Shown: one piece after another, positions 7,556-14,799 of the stretch | Layout of the letters: every line of letters starts with the position of its first letter | Position numbering within the stretch: the stretch's first letter is position 1 | From: JANYCO01 sp964437245 | GTDB lineage: Bacteria; Bacteroidota; Bacteroidia; Cytophagales; Cytophagaceae | DNA length: 14,799 nucleotides | Assembly: GCA_964437245.1 (NCBI GenBank) | Contig: CAYTGJ010000116.1 | Location: 1 to 14,799, forward strand | Reading direction: 5' to 3' | The notes under the pieces: model-generated | Databases searched by the model: none | Seen by the model: only the letters and a program-made list of their open reading frames with translations | Told to the model about the DNA's origin: nothing | Made by a program: the position numbers and the translations under genes

Positions 7556-8335
7556 TGTTAAAGTAGTTAGTTGGTATTATTTTTAGTTTCACCAAGGGCA
7601 CTGATCCCCTATGGTTTGACAAGCTCACCACAGGTTTCTGCAAAGTGAACACAAGGATTTTTTAGGCTACGGTAATAAGCAACCACGAACCCGCCTGTTG
7701 GCAAGCATTATCCACAAAGATTTACGAAAGGTCACAAAGGAGGGAAAGACGATGCCGCTCAGGAGGAACATCCTGTTGTTACTTACCTGTTAGTCGCAGG
7801 AAAAGAAAACATGCTATGCTTGACCTACTATCAAAACTTGGATTTTAATAAGGATACCAGGCCAAGCAATAAATCTTTCAACTTTTATATTGAATTAATT
7901 TTATATATTTATAATCAATCTAAATAAAATCAACAGCACAAAGGAAGTCTAAAGCAAAGTCATTGTCAATACCTCAGTTTTAGTAATTTTCTTAAAATTT
8001 ATTTAACGTGCTTCAGTATCGTTCACAAAAAGAGCTATCCGTGCAGACAAGTGATTCTGAAACACGATGTTTGCTTTTTCCTAACAGTAAGACAGCACTC
8101 CGTTTGTAATACCTGATCCAAAAAAGGGAAAAATGTATGATCATGTTTTTATTCTGGAGAAGAAGAGAATTAGTGACTACTGATTTTTGAAAAAATAGTT
8201 GAAGAATTGTGGAATGGTTTTCTCATCAATCTCTCCAACAGAGAAGAAAAAATTGAGTTACGGCCTTATCACACTTACCGGTGTCCAAATGAATATCAAC
8301 TCTCTACACAGAAGCTTATGACTCATAAGGTACGC
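7556..8335. other. Long intergenic region with decayed repeats and no convincing gene
   Basis: About 780 bases separate the delta-60 gene start from the methyltransferase stop. Bases 7588-7750 hold several degenerate copies of the CACCA/CACAAAG motif seen around the GxxExxY gene. Bases 7830-7930 are very AT-rich. A plus-strand frame stays open from 7679 to 7927 but has no good start and no recognisable protein. Further short open stretches at 8091-8180 and 8182-8335 are not identifiable. The region may be a remnant of a lost gene. Confidence 0.6.
7588..7750 (+). repeat. Cluster of degenerate CACCA/CACAAAG repeats
   Basis: On the plus strand I see TTTCACCAAGGGCACTGA at 7588-7605, TCACCACAGG at 7625 with AACACAAGG at 7649-7657, AACCACGAAC at 7681-7690, and TCCACAAAGATTTACGAAAG (7711-7730) followed by GTCACAAAGGAGG. 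These share the words and orientation of the repeats flanking the GxxExxY gene. A further AACAGCACAAAG lies at 7932-7943. They look like an eroded version of the same element. Confidence 0.45.
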
Positions 8336-8974
8336 TTACTTTTCCAGGATGTAAACCGTTCTCTTTTTATCTGTGGCTGTGGAATAATCTATTTTTTCAA
8401 GCTTACGGAAGCCCGCTTCTTTCCTGATATTTTCCAGGTCCTTATCGTCAGGAATGAACGCATGGATCACTCCGTATTCTGTCGTCAGCACCAGATGCTG
8501 ATGATCCAGGTGACTTGCAATGGTCTGTACACCTAAACGTGGTACATCGATGAATAAACGTCCTTTTTCATTAAGCAGATCATAAATTTTCTTACAACCT
8601 GCTACCTGCTCTTCCAATGAAAAATCAATGATACCGGACCACATCCACAAGGCCACATCGTATTTTTCATTCAAGGTCAGCTTCTTGATGTCAGCATTAA
8701 TGATCTCGGCTTTTCCGTCAAATTTTTCTTTCAGGTGGTTGACCAGAGGAACACTGTATTCGATGCCTGTCAATTTCCCTTCATGCCCGCGCTCTACAAA
8801 ATAACTGAGACATCTTCCGAAGCCCGCTCCTAACTCCAGTACTGAAGCATCTTTTGAAATATAAGGAGCTATAAGTTCCAGATCTTTATACGAACTAAAT
8901 CCTCCTTTTACAGACAACTCCATGAAAGGGTCCAGGCCTATTGTGTTATAAAAAAGAAGATTTTTATCGTTCAT
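8336..8974 (-). CDS. Class I SAM-dependent methyltransferase
   Basis: Cytoplasmic methyltransferase of 212 residues with the Rossmann-like class I fold. Motif I, VLELGAGFGR, is at residues 45-54 and binds the SAM methionine. The acidic residue at the end of strand 2 is E72 in LTGIEYS and should contact the ribose. INADIKKL (92-99) supplies the adenine-side Asp, and YDVALWMWSG (105-114) fills the motif IV position. KGRLFIDVPR (137-146) matches the following strand. The C-terminal part ends in a strand, VYILEK. The substrate cannot be told from sequence; small-molecule or lipid methylation is as likely as protein. The gene is transcribed alone, divergent from the DUF4230 gene across 83 bases. 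I see no canonical terminator after it, only a weak 6-base-pair hairpin near 8312-8326. Confidence 0.85.
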   Translation of the reverse strand: MNDKNLLFYNTIGLDPFMELSVKGGFSSYKDLELIAPYISKDASVLELGAGFGRCLSYFVERGHEGKLTGIEYSVPLVNHLKEKFDGKAEIINADIKKLTLNEKYDVALWMWSGIIDFSLEEQVAGCKKIYDLLNEKGRLFIDVPRLGVQTIASHLDHQHLVLTTEYGVIHAFIPDDKDLENIRKEAGFRKLEKIDYSTATDKKRTVYILEK

Positions 8975-8993
8975 GTTACTCTATACGGCAAAT

Positions 8994-9027
8994 TTGAGTA
9001 AAAGATTAACAATTTTCGTTAAATTTA
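8994..9027 (+). promoter_or_regulatory. Possible Bacteroidota-type promoter for the DUF4230 gene
   Basis: TAAATTTA at 9020-9027 differs by one base from the Bacteroidota -7 consensus TAnnTTTG. An upstream TTG at 8994-8996 could serve as the -33 element, although the 23-base spacing is a little long. The gene start is 30 bases downstream at 9058. This rests on motif resemblance only. Confidence 0.3.
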
Positions 9028-9057
9028 AGGAATACCAAGGTCTAACTTTTTATCCTT

Positions 9058-9639
9058 ATGAACAAATTTAAAACAGTACTGATCCTGCTTTTGTTGCTCC
9101 TGTTTTCATTGGGAGTCTATTTACTTTACACTCAATTTAACAATCCTTTCTCTATAAAAGAAGATCAATCCGTCATCAACAACAACATGATCGTAGAGAA
9201 AATTGAATCCATCGGGAAGCTGGAGCTTTGCAAATATTATATCAAAGATGTAATCGAACAAAAAGAGATCAAAGACTGGTTGCCCGATTCCAAAGTAGTC
9301 CTGATCATCAGCGGCGAAGTCACCGGCTGTCTCGACCTGAAAAAAATCGACAGCTCCCATATTTCTTTTACTCCGGAATTGATCCGCATCCGGCTACCTC
9401 AACCGGAAATCTGTTATGTAAAGATCAATCACCAGGAATCAAAGGTATACGATATCCAATACGAATTTTTTGATAAAGCCAAACTGATCGATAAAGCCTA
9501 TGCACTGGCGGAAAAAAATATCCGGGACGGAGCATTAAAAATGAAAATTCTCGAACAGACCAAAGCCAATGCCCAGGTTACCCTGAAACCTTTACTGGAA
9601 GGATTTTCAGGGAAAAAAGTTGAGTTGTATTATGAATAA
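9058..9639 (+). CDS. DUF4230 domain protein, membrane-anchored
   Basis: A 193-residue protein with one N-terminal membrane segment at residues 6-24 (VLILLLLLLFSLGVYLLY) preceded by a lysine-bearing N-terminus, so the rest should lie outside the cytoplasmic membrane. The remainder matches the DUF4230 pattern: VEKIESIGKLELCKYYIKDV (46-65), VVLIISGEVTGCLDLKKID (80-98), then the strand IRIRLPQPEI (109-118), and a long C-terminal helix with YALAEKNIRDGAL. The family has no established function. It is preceded by a possible promoter and followed by a 220-base gap, so it is probably monocistronic. Two cysteines, C58 and C91, lie in the external domain. Confidence 0.8.
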   Translation: MNKFKTVLILLLLLLFSLGVYLLYTQFNNPFSIKEDQSVINNNMIVEKIESIGKLELCKYYIKDVIEQKEIKDWLPDSKVVLIISGEVTGCLDLKKIDSSHISFTPELIRIRLPQPEICYVKINHQESKVYDIQYEFFDKAKLIDKAYALAEKNIRDGALKMKILEQTKANAQVTLKPLLEGFSGKKVELYYE

Positions 9640-9646
9640 CAAGGCA

Positions 9647-9711
9647 GCGGAACAAGATTTCTAGCAGACCATGAACACGAACTGTTTTCTCTGAAAGAAG
9701 TCTTGTCCCGC
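9647..9711. repeat. Imperfect inverted repeat after the DUF4230 gene
   Basis: GCGGAACAAGA at 9647-9657 pairs with TCTTGTCCCGC at 9701-9711 with one mismatch, enclosing 43 bases. It begins 8 bases after the DUF4230 stop. No T-run follows, so it is not a standard terminator; it may be an RNA structure at the end of the transcript. Confidence 0.35.
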
Positions 9712-9859
9712 CTAATAAACTCCATTTCTTCTCATTTTTCAGGCCTATCCTTCCTCTCCCGGCCATTCTGACACTTTCCTGAGCAGACAAATTTCAAACG
9801 ATCCCTTTTTTCTGGTATTATATTTTTTATTTTTACAACCGAAACAAACGAATTTGACA

Positions 9860-11422
9860 ATGAAGCGATTATCCTTTTTTCTCTTATTGATCCTGATCCA
9901 TCACCAGCTTTTATCCCAATCCCTGATCACCTCTCAGGAGTTCAGCCTGGGAAGCCCTTTCAACGAACCCGACGGAAGAAACGACTTTGTGCGGATCAAT
10001 GCGACCGATTTTGTAAGTCTGGCAAAAATAAAAGGGAACATTTCGGGCAAATCCGATTTTATACTTGAACGATACGGCGAGGATCTGAAGCCGGTCTGGA
10101 AAACTGCTCTACAAGCAGATGCCTCGGAGGACTATAAGGATATTTATTACAATGGAAAAGAGATTGTACTTCTTTCCGTGATACACAACGAAAAAGAAAA
10201 ACAAACGAAGCTTGAGGCCTACGGTTTTGATGTCCAGAAAGGTACGAAGCTATGGAATAAGACACTGGAAAACTATCCTGTAGGCGACTGGGAAAACCAT
10301 CCTCACAAAGGGAAAGTAAAAGAATCGTTTATCGACATTATCTGTGAACACGTGAACAGCAGTTTTGTAACACCGATCGAATACAAACACACACTTAGTT
10401 TCGCTCCCAACGGAGAGCAGTTTTTATCCTATGTATTCAACTATGGGGAGAAGAAACTTTCTGCATCGCTCTGTATCTATGATAAATACTGTAACCTGAT
10501 CAGTAAGGGAAAAGTGTCTATCGACGACAATTACATCAATCACGGTATTTACTTAAACAACGAAGGGAAAGTTTTTATTCTGAATGCTAACTATTCAGGA
10601 AAACTGAATCTGATCCGCTACGATCTTGCCTCCAAAGAATTCGACATTCTGGAATTACCAGGTTCCAATTTTATGAAAGACGATTTCCAGATAGCGTTTT
10701 TAAACGACAACGAAGTATACGTGGCATGCACCGAGCAATTGAACGGTACGATGATGGGAGTCATGTACACCAAGTTTGATTTTAAATCCAAAGAAGTAGA
10801 AAAGTCGGTCTTTGAACCTATCAACGGAACTACCGGAGCCAAAATCCTGGAAACCCGTAAAGCAAACAAGCTCATGAAAGGAGAAGAAAACTGGAAGGAA
10901 TACGACATCACTCATTTCTTTGTAGAAAAAAACGAAGACGTGACAATCGTACTTGAAAAACGTTCTCTTTATGCCGACGGCTACCCGCACATCGAACGGG
11001 GAGTATTTGATGTCAGCCACAAAGTGGAGATCAGCGGCCACGTACAGGCAGAAGGAATCATTCTGTTCAACTTCAACAAAAACGGGGCACTCGACTGGGT
11101 ACAGTACATTGCCAAAAACCAGGTGTACGCAGCCAACGATGGCTTAAACTCTATTTCGTTCGTACTCGATAAAAGCCATAAAAGCCAGTACCGGATCATT
11201 TATGCTTCTTCCGAAAACCTGGATAGTTTTCTCAATGGTATTAATTATATATCGTTTGATAAAGCTACCGGAAAAAAAATCACGGATACCCGCTTACCTA
11301 ACAATGAAAAAATTCTCCTGGTTCGAGAGTACACTACCTGGAACGAAGACGGCAGTCTGACGATTGTAGGAAAGAAAGGACTACTGGGAAAATCATCTTC
11401 TATACAGAAATGGAAATTCTAG
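9860..11422 (+). CDS. Secreted protein of unknown function, possibly beta-propeller-like
   Basis: A 520-residue protein that I do not recognise. The chosen start is ATG 9860; the frame also has a TTG two codons upstream. MKRLSFFLLLILIHHQLLSQ is a clear signal peptide with a likely cut after about residue 20. No lipobox, later membrane segment or T9SS sorting domain is visible, so the mature protein is probably periplasmic or exported by another route. The body alternates short hydrophobic strands with turns, for example KSDFILERYGEDLKPVW, GKVFILNANYSGKLNLIRYD and DGSLTIVGKKG. The pattern of value-reporting strands followed by a D/N-G turn suggests a beta-propeller, but this is only an impression of the strand pattern. 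It stands alone between a 220-base gap and a strong terminator. Confidence 0.7.
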   Translation: MKRLSFFLLLILIHHQLLSQSLITSQEFSLGSPFNEPDGRNDFVRINATDFVSLAKIKGNISGKSDFILERYGEDLKPVWKTALQADASEDYKDIYYNGKEIVLLSVIHNEKEKQTKLEAYGFDVQKGTKLWNKTLENYPVGDWENHPHKGKVKESFIDIICEHVNSSFVTPIEYKHTLSFAPNGEQFLSYVFNYGEKKLSASLCIYDKYCNLISKGKVSIDDNYINHGIYLNNEGKVFILNANYSGKLNLIRYDLASKEFDILELPGSNFMKDDFQIAFLNDNEVYVACTEQLNGTMMGVMYTKFDFKSKEVEKSVFEPINGTTGAKILETRKANKLMKGEENWKEYDITHFFVEKNEDVTIVLEKRSLYADGYPHIERGVFDVSHKVEISGHVQAEGIILFNFNKNGALDWVQYIAKNQVYAANDGLNSISFVLDKSHKSQYRIIYASSENLDSFLNGINYISFDKATGKKITDTRLPNNEKILLVREYTTWNEDGSLTIVGKKGLLGKSSSIQKWKF

Positions 11423-11480
11423 ACGTTCGATACTAAATACCAGATTCAAGATGCTGGCTATCGAAAAGGTTTACAATAAA

Positions 11481-11517
11481 TGAAAAACGGCAGTGGGAAT
11501 TCCACTGCCGTTTTTCA
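11481..11517. terminator. Bidirectional Rho-independent terminator
   Basis: A perfect 16-base-pair stem (TGAAAAACGGCAGTGG at 11481-11496 with its complement at 11502-11517) closes a 5-base loop. The GC-rich core is flanked by A5 on the left and T5 on the right, so it works on both strands. It sits between the convergent stops of the 520-residue gene (11422) and the M23 peptidase gene (11568). Confidence 0.92.
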
Positions 11518-11567
11518 TTCTAGGTATTCTTTTTTCCCTGAAACTATCATCATTTCGATCTACGCTA

Positions 11568-12602
11568 CTACCTGATCCTAAGCTTTCTTCCTACTTTCAG
11601 AATCGTTTTGGTAGTCATGTTATTCAGTTTACACAAGTGAGTAATACTCACTTTATATTTACGACTGATACTTCCAAGGGTTTCTCCACTTCTTACAGTA
11701 TGATAATAAACCTTTCTGGCATCTTTAAGATATTTGAAATGGAAAGGGGTTAATTGAAAATTTCTTGATAGAAGTGCATTGTTTGGAAAATCAAAGATAT
11801 ACTCCGCATTGATCGCATTCCCTTCATACCGGACTTCAAAATGCAAATGTGGTCCGGTGCTTCGTCCGGTGCTTCCTCCTTTTCCTATTACCTCTCCTGC
11901 TTTTACAAGTTGTCCTACCGTTACATTAGTTGCCGTCATGTGCGCATACAATGTTTCCAATCCATTATAATGCCGGATCACTACATATCTTCCGTAACCT
12001 CTGGCATCGTACTGTACGATCCTTACGATCCCGTCAAAAACAGACAGGATCGGTTCTCCTATTTCCAGTCCAAGGTCAGTACCATAATGCCAGCGGTAAG
12101 TTCTCATTCCAAAACGGGAAGTGAGCCGGTTATGAGCCATGGGCATAGACCAATAATGGCCGGCGGTACTATCGTACAACACAAAATTGATCGTATCCTT
12201 AAATTCAGCTCCGTCAATCTTATATGGATTGATCGTACGGGAATCCCAGATGGCATAATACTGAGCAATGGTCACCCAGACAGAATCCATGTTAACCTGC
12301 TCGTTGACTTCTACCACACTTAGCTCACCTTCTGCATCGTCAAAGAATACAGTATCTTCAAGATCCATCATGTTAGGTTCCTTGACCGGAACCATTTCAT
12401 ATTTCTCAGAAGCTGTAGCCGAATCTCTGAACTCATCCTCAAAAAGTATATCCTCCGGATTAGGAGAAGTATATTCAATGGCAGGAGCTTTTATATTGAG
12501 AAAGTCCTTGTTGTTCTTATTGGGTGGCTGAGCCTGGGCCTGTATGGTTCCTACAACGAAGAGTACAAGAAAGAGTACTGCAAACTTTATAAATTGAATC
12601 AT
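11568..12602 (-). CDS. M23 family metallopeptidase with C-terminal LysM domain
   Basis: Predicted zinc-dependent peptidoglycan endopeptidase of 344 residues. Residues 1-24 form a signal peptide (FAVLFLVLFVVGTIQAQAQ), so it acts in the periplasm. Residues about 25-100 are acidic and low in structure. The M23 (LytM) domain spans about 155-275 with all expected residues: H172 and D176 in HYGTD, H221 in LYAHM, and H252 and H254 in GPHLHFEV. H172, D176 and H254 should bind zinc, with H221 and H252 assisting catalysis (family knowledge). A LysM domain at 299-344 (YYHTVRSGETLGSISRKYKV) binds glycan strands. LysM at the C-terminus and an intact active site suggest a true wall hydrolase rather than a degenerate activator. 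The start lies 10 bases after the trxB stop, indicating an operon. A strong terminator follows the stop. Confidence 0.93.
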   Translation of the reverse strand: MIQFIKFAVLFLVLFVVGTIQAQAQPPNKNNKDFLNIKAPAIEYTSPNPEDILFEDEFRDSATASEKYEMVPVKEPNMMDLEDTVFFDDAEGELSVVEVNEQVNMDSVWVTIAQYYAIWDSRTINPYKIDGAEFKDTINFVLYDSTAGHYWSMPMAHNRLTSRFGMRTYRWHYGTDLGLEIGEPILSVFDGIVRIVQYDARGYGRYVVIRHYNGLETLYAHMTATNVTVGQLVKAGEVIGKGGSTGRSTGPHLHFEVRYEGNAINAEYIFDFPNNALLSRNFQLTPFHFKYLKDARKVYYHTVRSGETLGSISRKYKVSITHLCKLNNMTTKTILKVGRKLRIR

Positions 12603-12612
12603 TCTCTTTTCT

Positions 12613-13560
12613 TTACACCGCTACTTCTTTGGCAGCTAAATATCTTTCTGCATCCAAAGCAGCCATACATCCTGTACCAGCAGCAGTAACCGCTTGTCTG
12701 TATACCGTATCCTGTACATCTCCGCAGGCAAACACTCCTTCTACATTGGTTCTTGTAGTGCCCGGTACGGTGACAAGGTAACCTGCATTGTCCATATCCA
12801 GCCAGCCATTGAATACTGAGGAATTCGGTTCATGACCAATGGCCACGAAAAATCCTTTTACATCGATCTGGGACAATTCACCGGTTACGGTATTTTTCAA
12901 TCTTACTCCTACTACCTGATCCTCTCCCAGGATCTCATCGGTAACAGAGTTCCATAAGATCTCGATATTAGGAATGGATTTCACTCTGCTTTGCATGATC
13001 AGCGAAGCTTTCATCTCATCTCTTCTAACGATCATGTATACTTTTTTACAGATCTTGGAAAGATAAGCAGCTTCTTCACAGGCAGTATCTCCTGCTCCTA
13101 CTACAGCCACTTCCATTCCTTTATAGAAAAATCCGTCGCAAACTGCACAAGCCGTTACTCCACCTCCGTTGGTCTTGAACTTATCCTCAGAAGGAAGTCC
13201 CAGCCATTTGGCAGAAGCACCGGTCGCAATAATTACGGAATCAGCATGAATTTCTTTTCCATCGTCGGCCCATACTTTATGTACCGGACCAGAGAAATCT
13301 ACTTTCTCGATCAATCCGTAGCGGATGTCTGTACCAAACCTTAATGCCTGATTTCTGAAATCCTCCATCATTAATGGTCCGTTAATTCCTTTCGGATATC
13401 CCGGATAGTTTTCAACATCGTTGGTAATCATCAATTGACCACCAGGTTGTGATCCGGCATACATAAGAGGCTTAAGGCCTGCTCTTGAGGCATATATAGC
13501 AGCTGTATAACCAGCGGGACCTGAACCAATAATAAGGCAGTGAACTTTTTCTACAGACAT
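12613..13560 (-). CDS. trxB: Thioredoxin-disulfide reductase
   Basis: Cytoplasmic FAD enzyme that uses NADPH to reduce thioredoxin; 315 residues, normal for the low-molecular-weight bacterial type. The FAD-binding GSGPAG is at residues 12-17, with GGQLMITNDVENYPG at 40-54 as usual for the family. The redox-active CAVC is at 138-141 within GGGVTACAVCDGFF. The NADPH-binding loop GAGDTA is at 155-160, followed by VRRDEMKAS (178-186), whose paired arginines contact the NADPH phosphate. The second FAD motif, FACGDVQD, at 277-284 is followed by YRQAVTAAGTGCMAA. It is the first gene of a minus-strand unit with the M23 peptidase and is divergent from the NlpC/P60 gene across 112 bases. I see no clear promoter match there. 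Confidence 0.96.
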   Translation of the reverse strand: MSVEKVHCLIIGSGPAGYTAAIYASRAGLKPLMYAGSQPGGQLMITNDVENYPGYPKGINGPLMMEDFRNQALRFGTDIRYGLIEKVDFSGPVHKVWADDGKEIHADSVIIATGASAKWLGLPSEDKFKTNGGGVTACAVCDGFFYKGMEVAVVGAGDTACEEAAYLSKICKKVYMIVRRDEMKASLIMQSRVKSIPNIEILWNSVTDEILGEDQVVGVRLKNTVTGELSQIDVKGFFVAIGHEPNSSVFNGWLDMDNAGYLVTVPGTTRTNVEGVFACGDVQDTVYRQAVTAAGTGCMAALDAERYLAAKEVAV

Positions 13561-13672
13561 AACAGGTATTTTTTTAATTTTGCAAGTGCGAATTTCGTAA
13601 AAATATAAATAGTATTCAAACTAAAATAGTTCCCCGGAACCTTAAAGGGAGCTTTTGATATCTTAAAGAGCA

Positions 13673-14236
13673 ATGAATATCAACAGATTGAGTCTACTCA
13701 TAAATAAATTACCCACAATTCTGGTAATCCCACTCCTTACGGGAGGGCTGTTTTCCTGCCCTGCTATGGCTCAGGAGGCTGTTTTTCCTCCTTCCGACTC
13801 CATGACCGTTTATGAACCTCCTTCCGTTCCGCTTTCGAAAAAAGAACTCAACCCGGACAGCCTGCTCCATTTTGCCCGGTTGCATCTGGGCACACCTTAT
13901 AAGCTCTCGGGGAAAAATGCCAAAGGGTTTGACTGCTCCGGCTTCGTTCATTATGTATACAAACAGTTTGACATCATTGTCCCCTATTCCTGTCCTGCTA
14001 TCTCTTCCTACTGCACTCAGAGAATAAACAAAAAAGAATTACAAAAAGGCGATCTGTTGTTTTTTAAAGGTTCTAATATCAACAGCAAAGCGATCGGCCA
14101 TGTGGCTATTGTGTATTCAGTCAATGAAAGCGAAATCAAGATGATCCATTCCTGCCGGAGAGGCGTGATCCTGGAAAACCTGAATGAGTCTGCTTACTAT
14201 AAGTCCAGGTATCTGTTCGCAAAAAGAGTATTATAA
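13673..14236 (+). CDS. NlpC/P60 family cysteine peptidase (C40), secreted
   Basis: Predicted peptidoglycan hydrolase of 187 residues that would cut peptide bonds in wall stem peptides. The N-terminus carries a hydrophobic segment (residues 14-26) ending in AMAQ at 31-34, suiting signal peptidase I. LFSC at 26-29 resembles a lipobox only weakly, so a lipoprotein is less likely. The catalytic domain covers about 62-187: C88 in GFDCSGFVHYVY, H143 in IGHVAIVY and the polar third residue H159 in MIHSCRRGV. GTPYKLSG (73-80) is the usual strand before the active-site cysteine, and GDLLFFKG (126-133) is also typical. All catalytic positions are present. It is short and has no SH3 or LysM domain. The VOC gene starts one base after its stop, so the two are probably cotranscribed. 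Confidence 0.92.
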   Translation: MNINRLSLLINKLPTILVIPLLTGGLFSCPAMAQEAVFPPSDSMTVYEPPSVPLSKKELNPDSLLHFARLHLGTPYKLSGKNAKGFDCSGFVHYVYKQFDIIVPYSCPAISSYCTQRINKKELQKGDLLFFKGSNINSKAIGHVAIVYSVNESEIKMIHSCRRGVILENLNESAYYKSRYLFAKRVL

Positions 14237-14237
14237 T

Positions 14238-14615
14238 ATGAATCTGAACCAGGTCACGATTCCATCCCTGAACTTATCGATCGCCGTCCCTTTTTATCAA
14301 ACCCTGGGCCTGAGACTTATCGTAGACGCTCTTCCTGACTATGCCCGGTTCGAATGTCCCGACGGCACCTCTACCTTTTCCATTCATAAGACTGAAAAAC
14401 TTCCCCAGGGCGAAGGGATCATTCTTTATTTTGAATGCGATAAGCTGGACGAATATGTGCACCGGCTTCAGGAGGCAGGAATCCTTTTTGAGGAGCTTCC
14501 ATCCGACCGTCCATGGCTCTGGAGAGAAGCACAGTTAAAAGATCCTGACCAAAACAGGATCATCCTTTACCATGCCGGAATCAATAGAAAAAATCCACCC
14601 TGGCGTATTTCCTGA
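14238..14615 (+). CDS. VOC-fold (glyoxalase/bleomycin-resistance-like) protein
   Basis: A 125-residue single VOC-fold protein. The pattern VTIPSLNLSIAVPFYQTLGL (residues 6-25) is the first beta-alpha-beta unit, RFECPDGTSTFSIHK (37-51) follows, then IILYFECDKLDEYVHRLQEAGI (61-82), and AQLKDPDQNRIILYHAG (98-114) is the typical closing strand. E66 and Q5 could be metal ligands, but the last ligand position is hydrophobic here, so metal binding is uncertain. VOC proteins include lyases, dioxygenases and antibiotic-binding proteins; none can be assigned. I chose ATG 14238, one base after the NlpC/P60 stop, because the conserved fold begins there; an upstream in-frame start at 14184 would overlap that gene. 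The stop is 5 bases from the converging stop of the next gene. Confidence 0.85.
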   Translation: MNLNQVTIPSLNLSIAVPFYQTLGLRLIVDALPDYARFECPDGTSTFSIHKTEKLPQGEGIILYFECDKLDEYVHRLQEAGILFEELPSDRPWLWREAQLKDPDQNRIILYHAGINRKNPPWRIS

Positions 14616-14620
14616 GGTTT

Positions 14621-14799
14621 TTACTTTACCGGCAAAATCTCATTGTTTTCTGTAAACGTTAACGGAGTATCCGGAAAGTCTTCCCTGGTCAGCCTTTTGA
14701 TTTCTTTGTATACCCAGTTGCTAGGATCTATCACCGGGATTCCCTCTCCTTTTTGCCGGATAGGAATGATCTGTGCTTTTTGAAACTCTCCGGTTCGGC
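14621..14799 (-). CDS. C-terminal part of an unidentified protein
   Basis: Fifty-eight codons of an open frame enter from the right edge and stop with TAA at 14623-14621. The visible tail includes FQKAQIIPIRQKGEGIPV, a central DPSNWVYKEIKRLTREDFP and an end ENNEILPVK. Amino-acid use looks protein-like and no other frame is open across the stretch. I do not recognise the family. It converges with the VOC gene, the stops being only 5 bases apart, with no hairpin between them. Confidence 0.6.
   Translation of the reverse strand, partial: RTGEFQKAQIIPIRQKGEGIPVIDPSNWVYKEIKRLTREDFPDTPLTFTENNEILPVK

Noticed and set aside
7679..7927. Plus-strand frame open for 83 codons in the gene-free region
   Set aside because: It has no plausible start near its beginning and runs through repeat words. 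The only ATG would leave about 36 residues with no recognisable features.
7588..7943. CRISPR array
   Set aside because: The repeat words are degenerate and unevenly spaced, with no constant repeat-spacer pattern and no cas genes.
8091..8180. Plus-strand fragment ending VFILEKK, resembling the VYILEK end of the neighbouring methyltransferase
   Set aside because: The similarity covers only a few residues, the stretch is short and follows a stop, and no methyltransferase motifs lie upstream. Chance is the simplest explanation.
8182..8536. Plus-strand frame beginning before and running into the methyltransferase gene
   Set aside because: Much of it is antisense to the well-supported methyltransferase. 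The part outside it (8182-8335) matches nothing I know.
13629..13640. GTTCC-CC-GGAAC inverted repeat between trxB and the NlpC/P60 gene as an operator
   Set aside because: A 5-base-pair arm is too short to be distinctive, and no matching second site was seen.

Overview
The window reads as draft-assembly chromosome from a member of the Bacteroidota. The evidence is two proteins with the two C-terminal sorting domains of the type IX secretion system (T9SS), a PorP/SprF-family protein, a DUF4230 protein, few clear Shine-Dalgarno sequences, and moderately AT-rich DNA. I cannot name a genus. There are no rRNA or tRNA genes, CRISPR arrays, transposases or phage genes.

Left part (1-4370): the 3' end of malate dehydrogenase ends at a strong terminator. 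It converges with a minus-strand pair: a secreted PKD-domain protein with a type B T9SS sorting domain, then a PorP/SprF-like partner joined by a TAATG stop/start overlap. The SprF-like gene is interrupted only by a 10-N placeholder. Both sides of it carry the same four bases; collapsing that overlap restores one intact frame. Next comes a GxxExxY (PDDEXK-like) gene flanked by short CACCA/GCACAAAG repeats.

Middle part (4385-8335): a 1056-residue delta-60 repeat beta-propeller protein with a type A T9SS sorting domain, then about 780 bases without a convincing gene. That gap holds decayed copies of the same repeats. A roughly 21-base block is shared by the start regions of the two T9SS cargo genes.

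Right part (8336-14799): ordinary chromosomal genes in short units. They are a SAM methyltransferase divergent from a DUF4230 protein, an unidentified 520-residue secreted protein, a bidirectional terminator, a minus-strand trxB plus M23/LysM endopeptidase unit, and a plus-strand NlpC/P60 hydrolase plus VOC-fold unit. A partial unidentified minus-strand gene runs off the right edge.

The main theme is the cell envelope: T9SS export of two large surface or secreted proteins and two peptidoglycan hydrolases. I see no complete novel system. The best leads are the GxxExxY gene with its repeats, the shared block in front of both cargo genes, and the assembly-gap repair.
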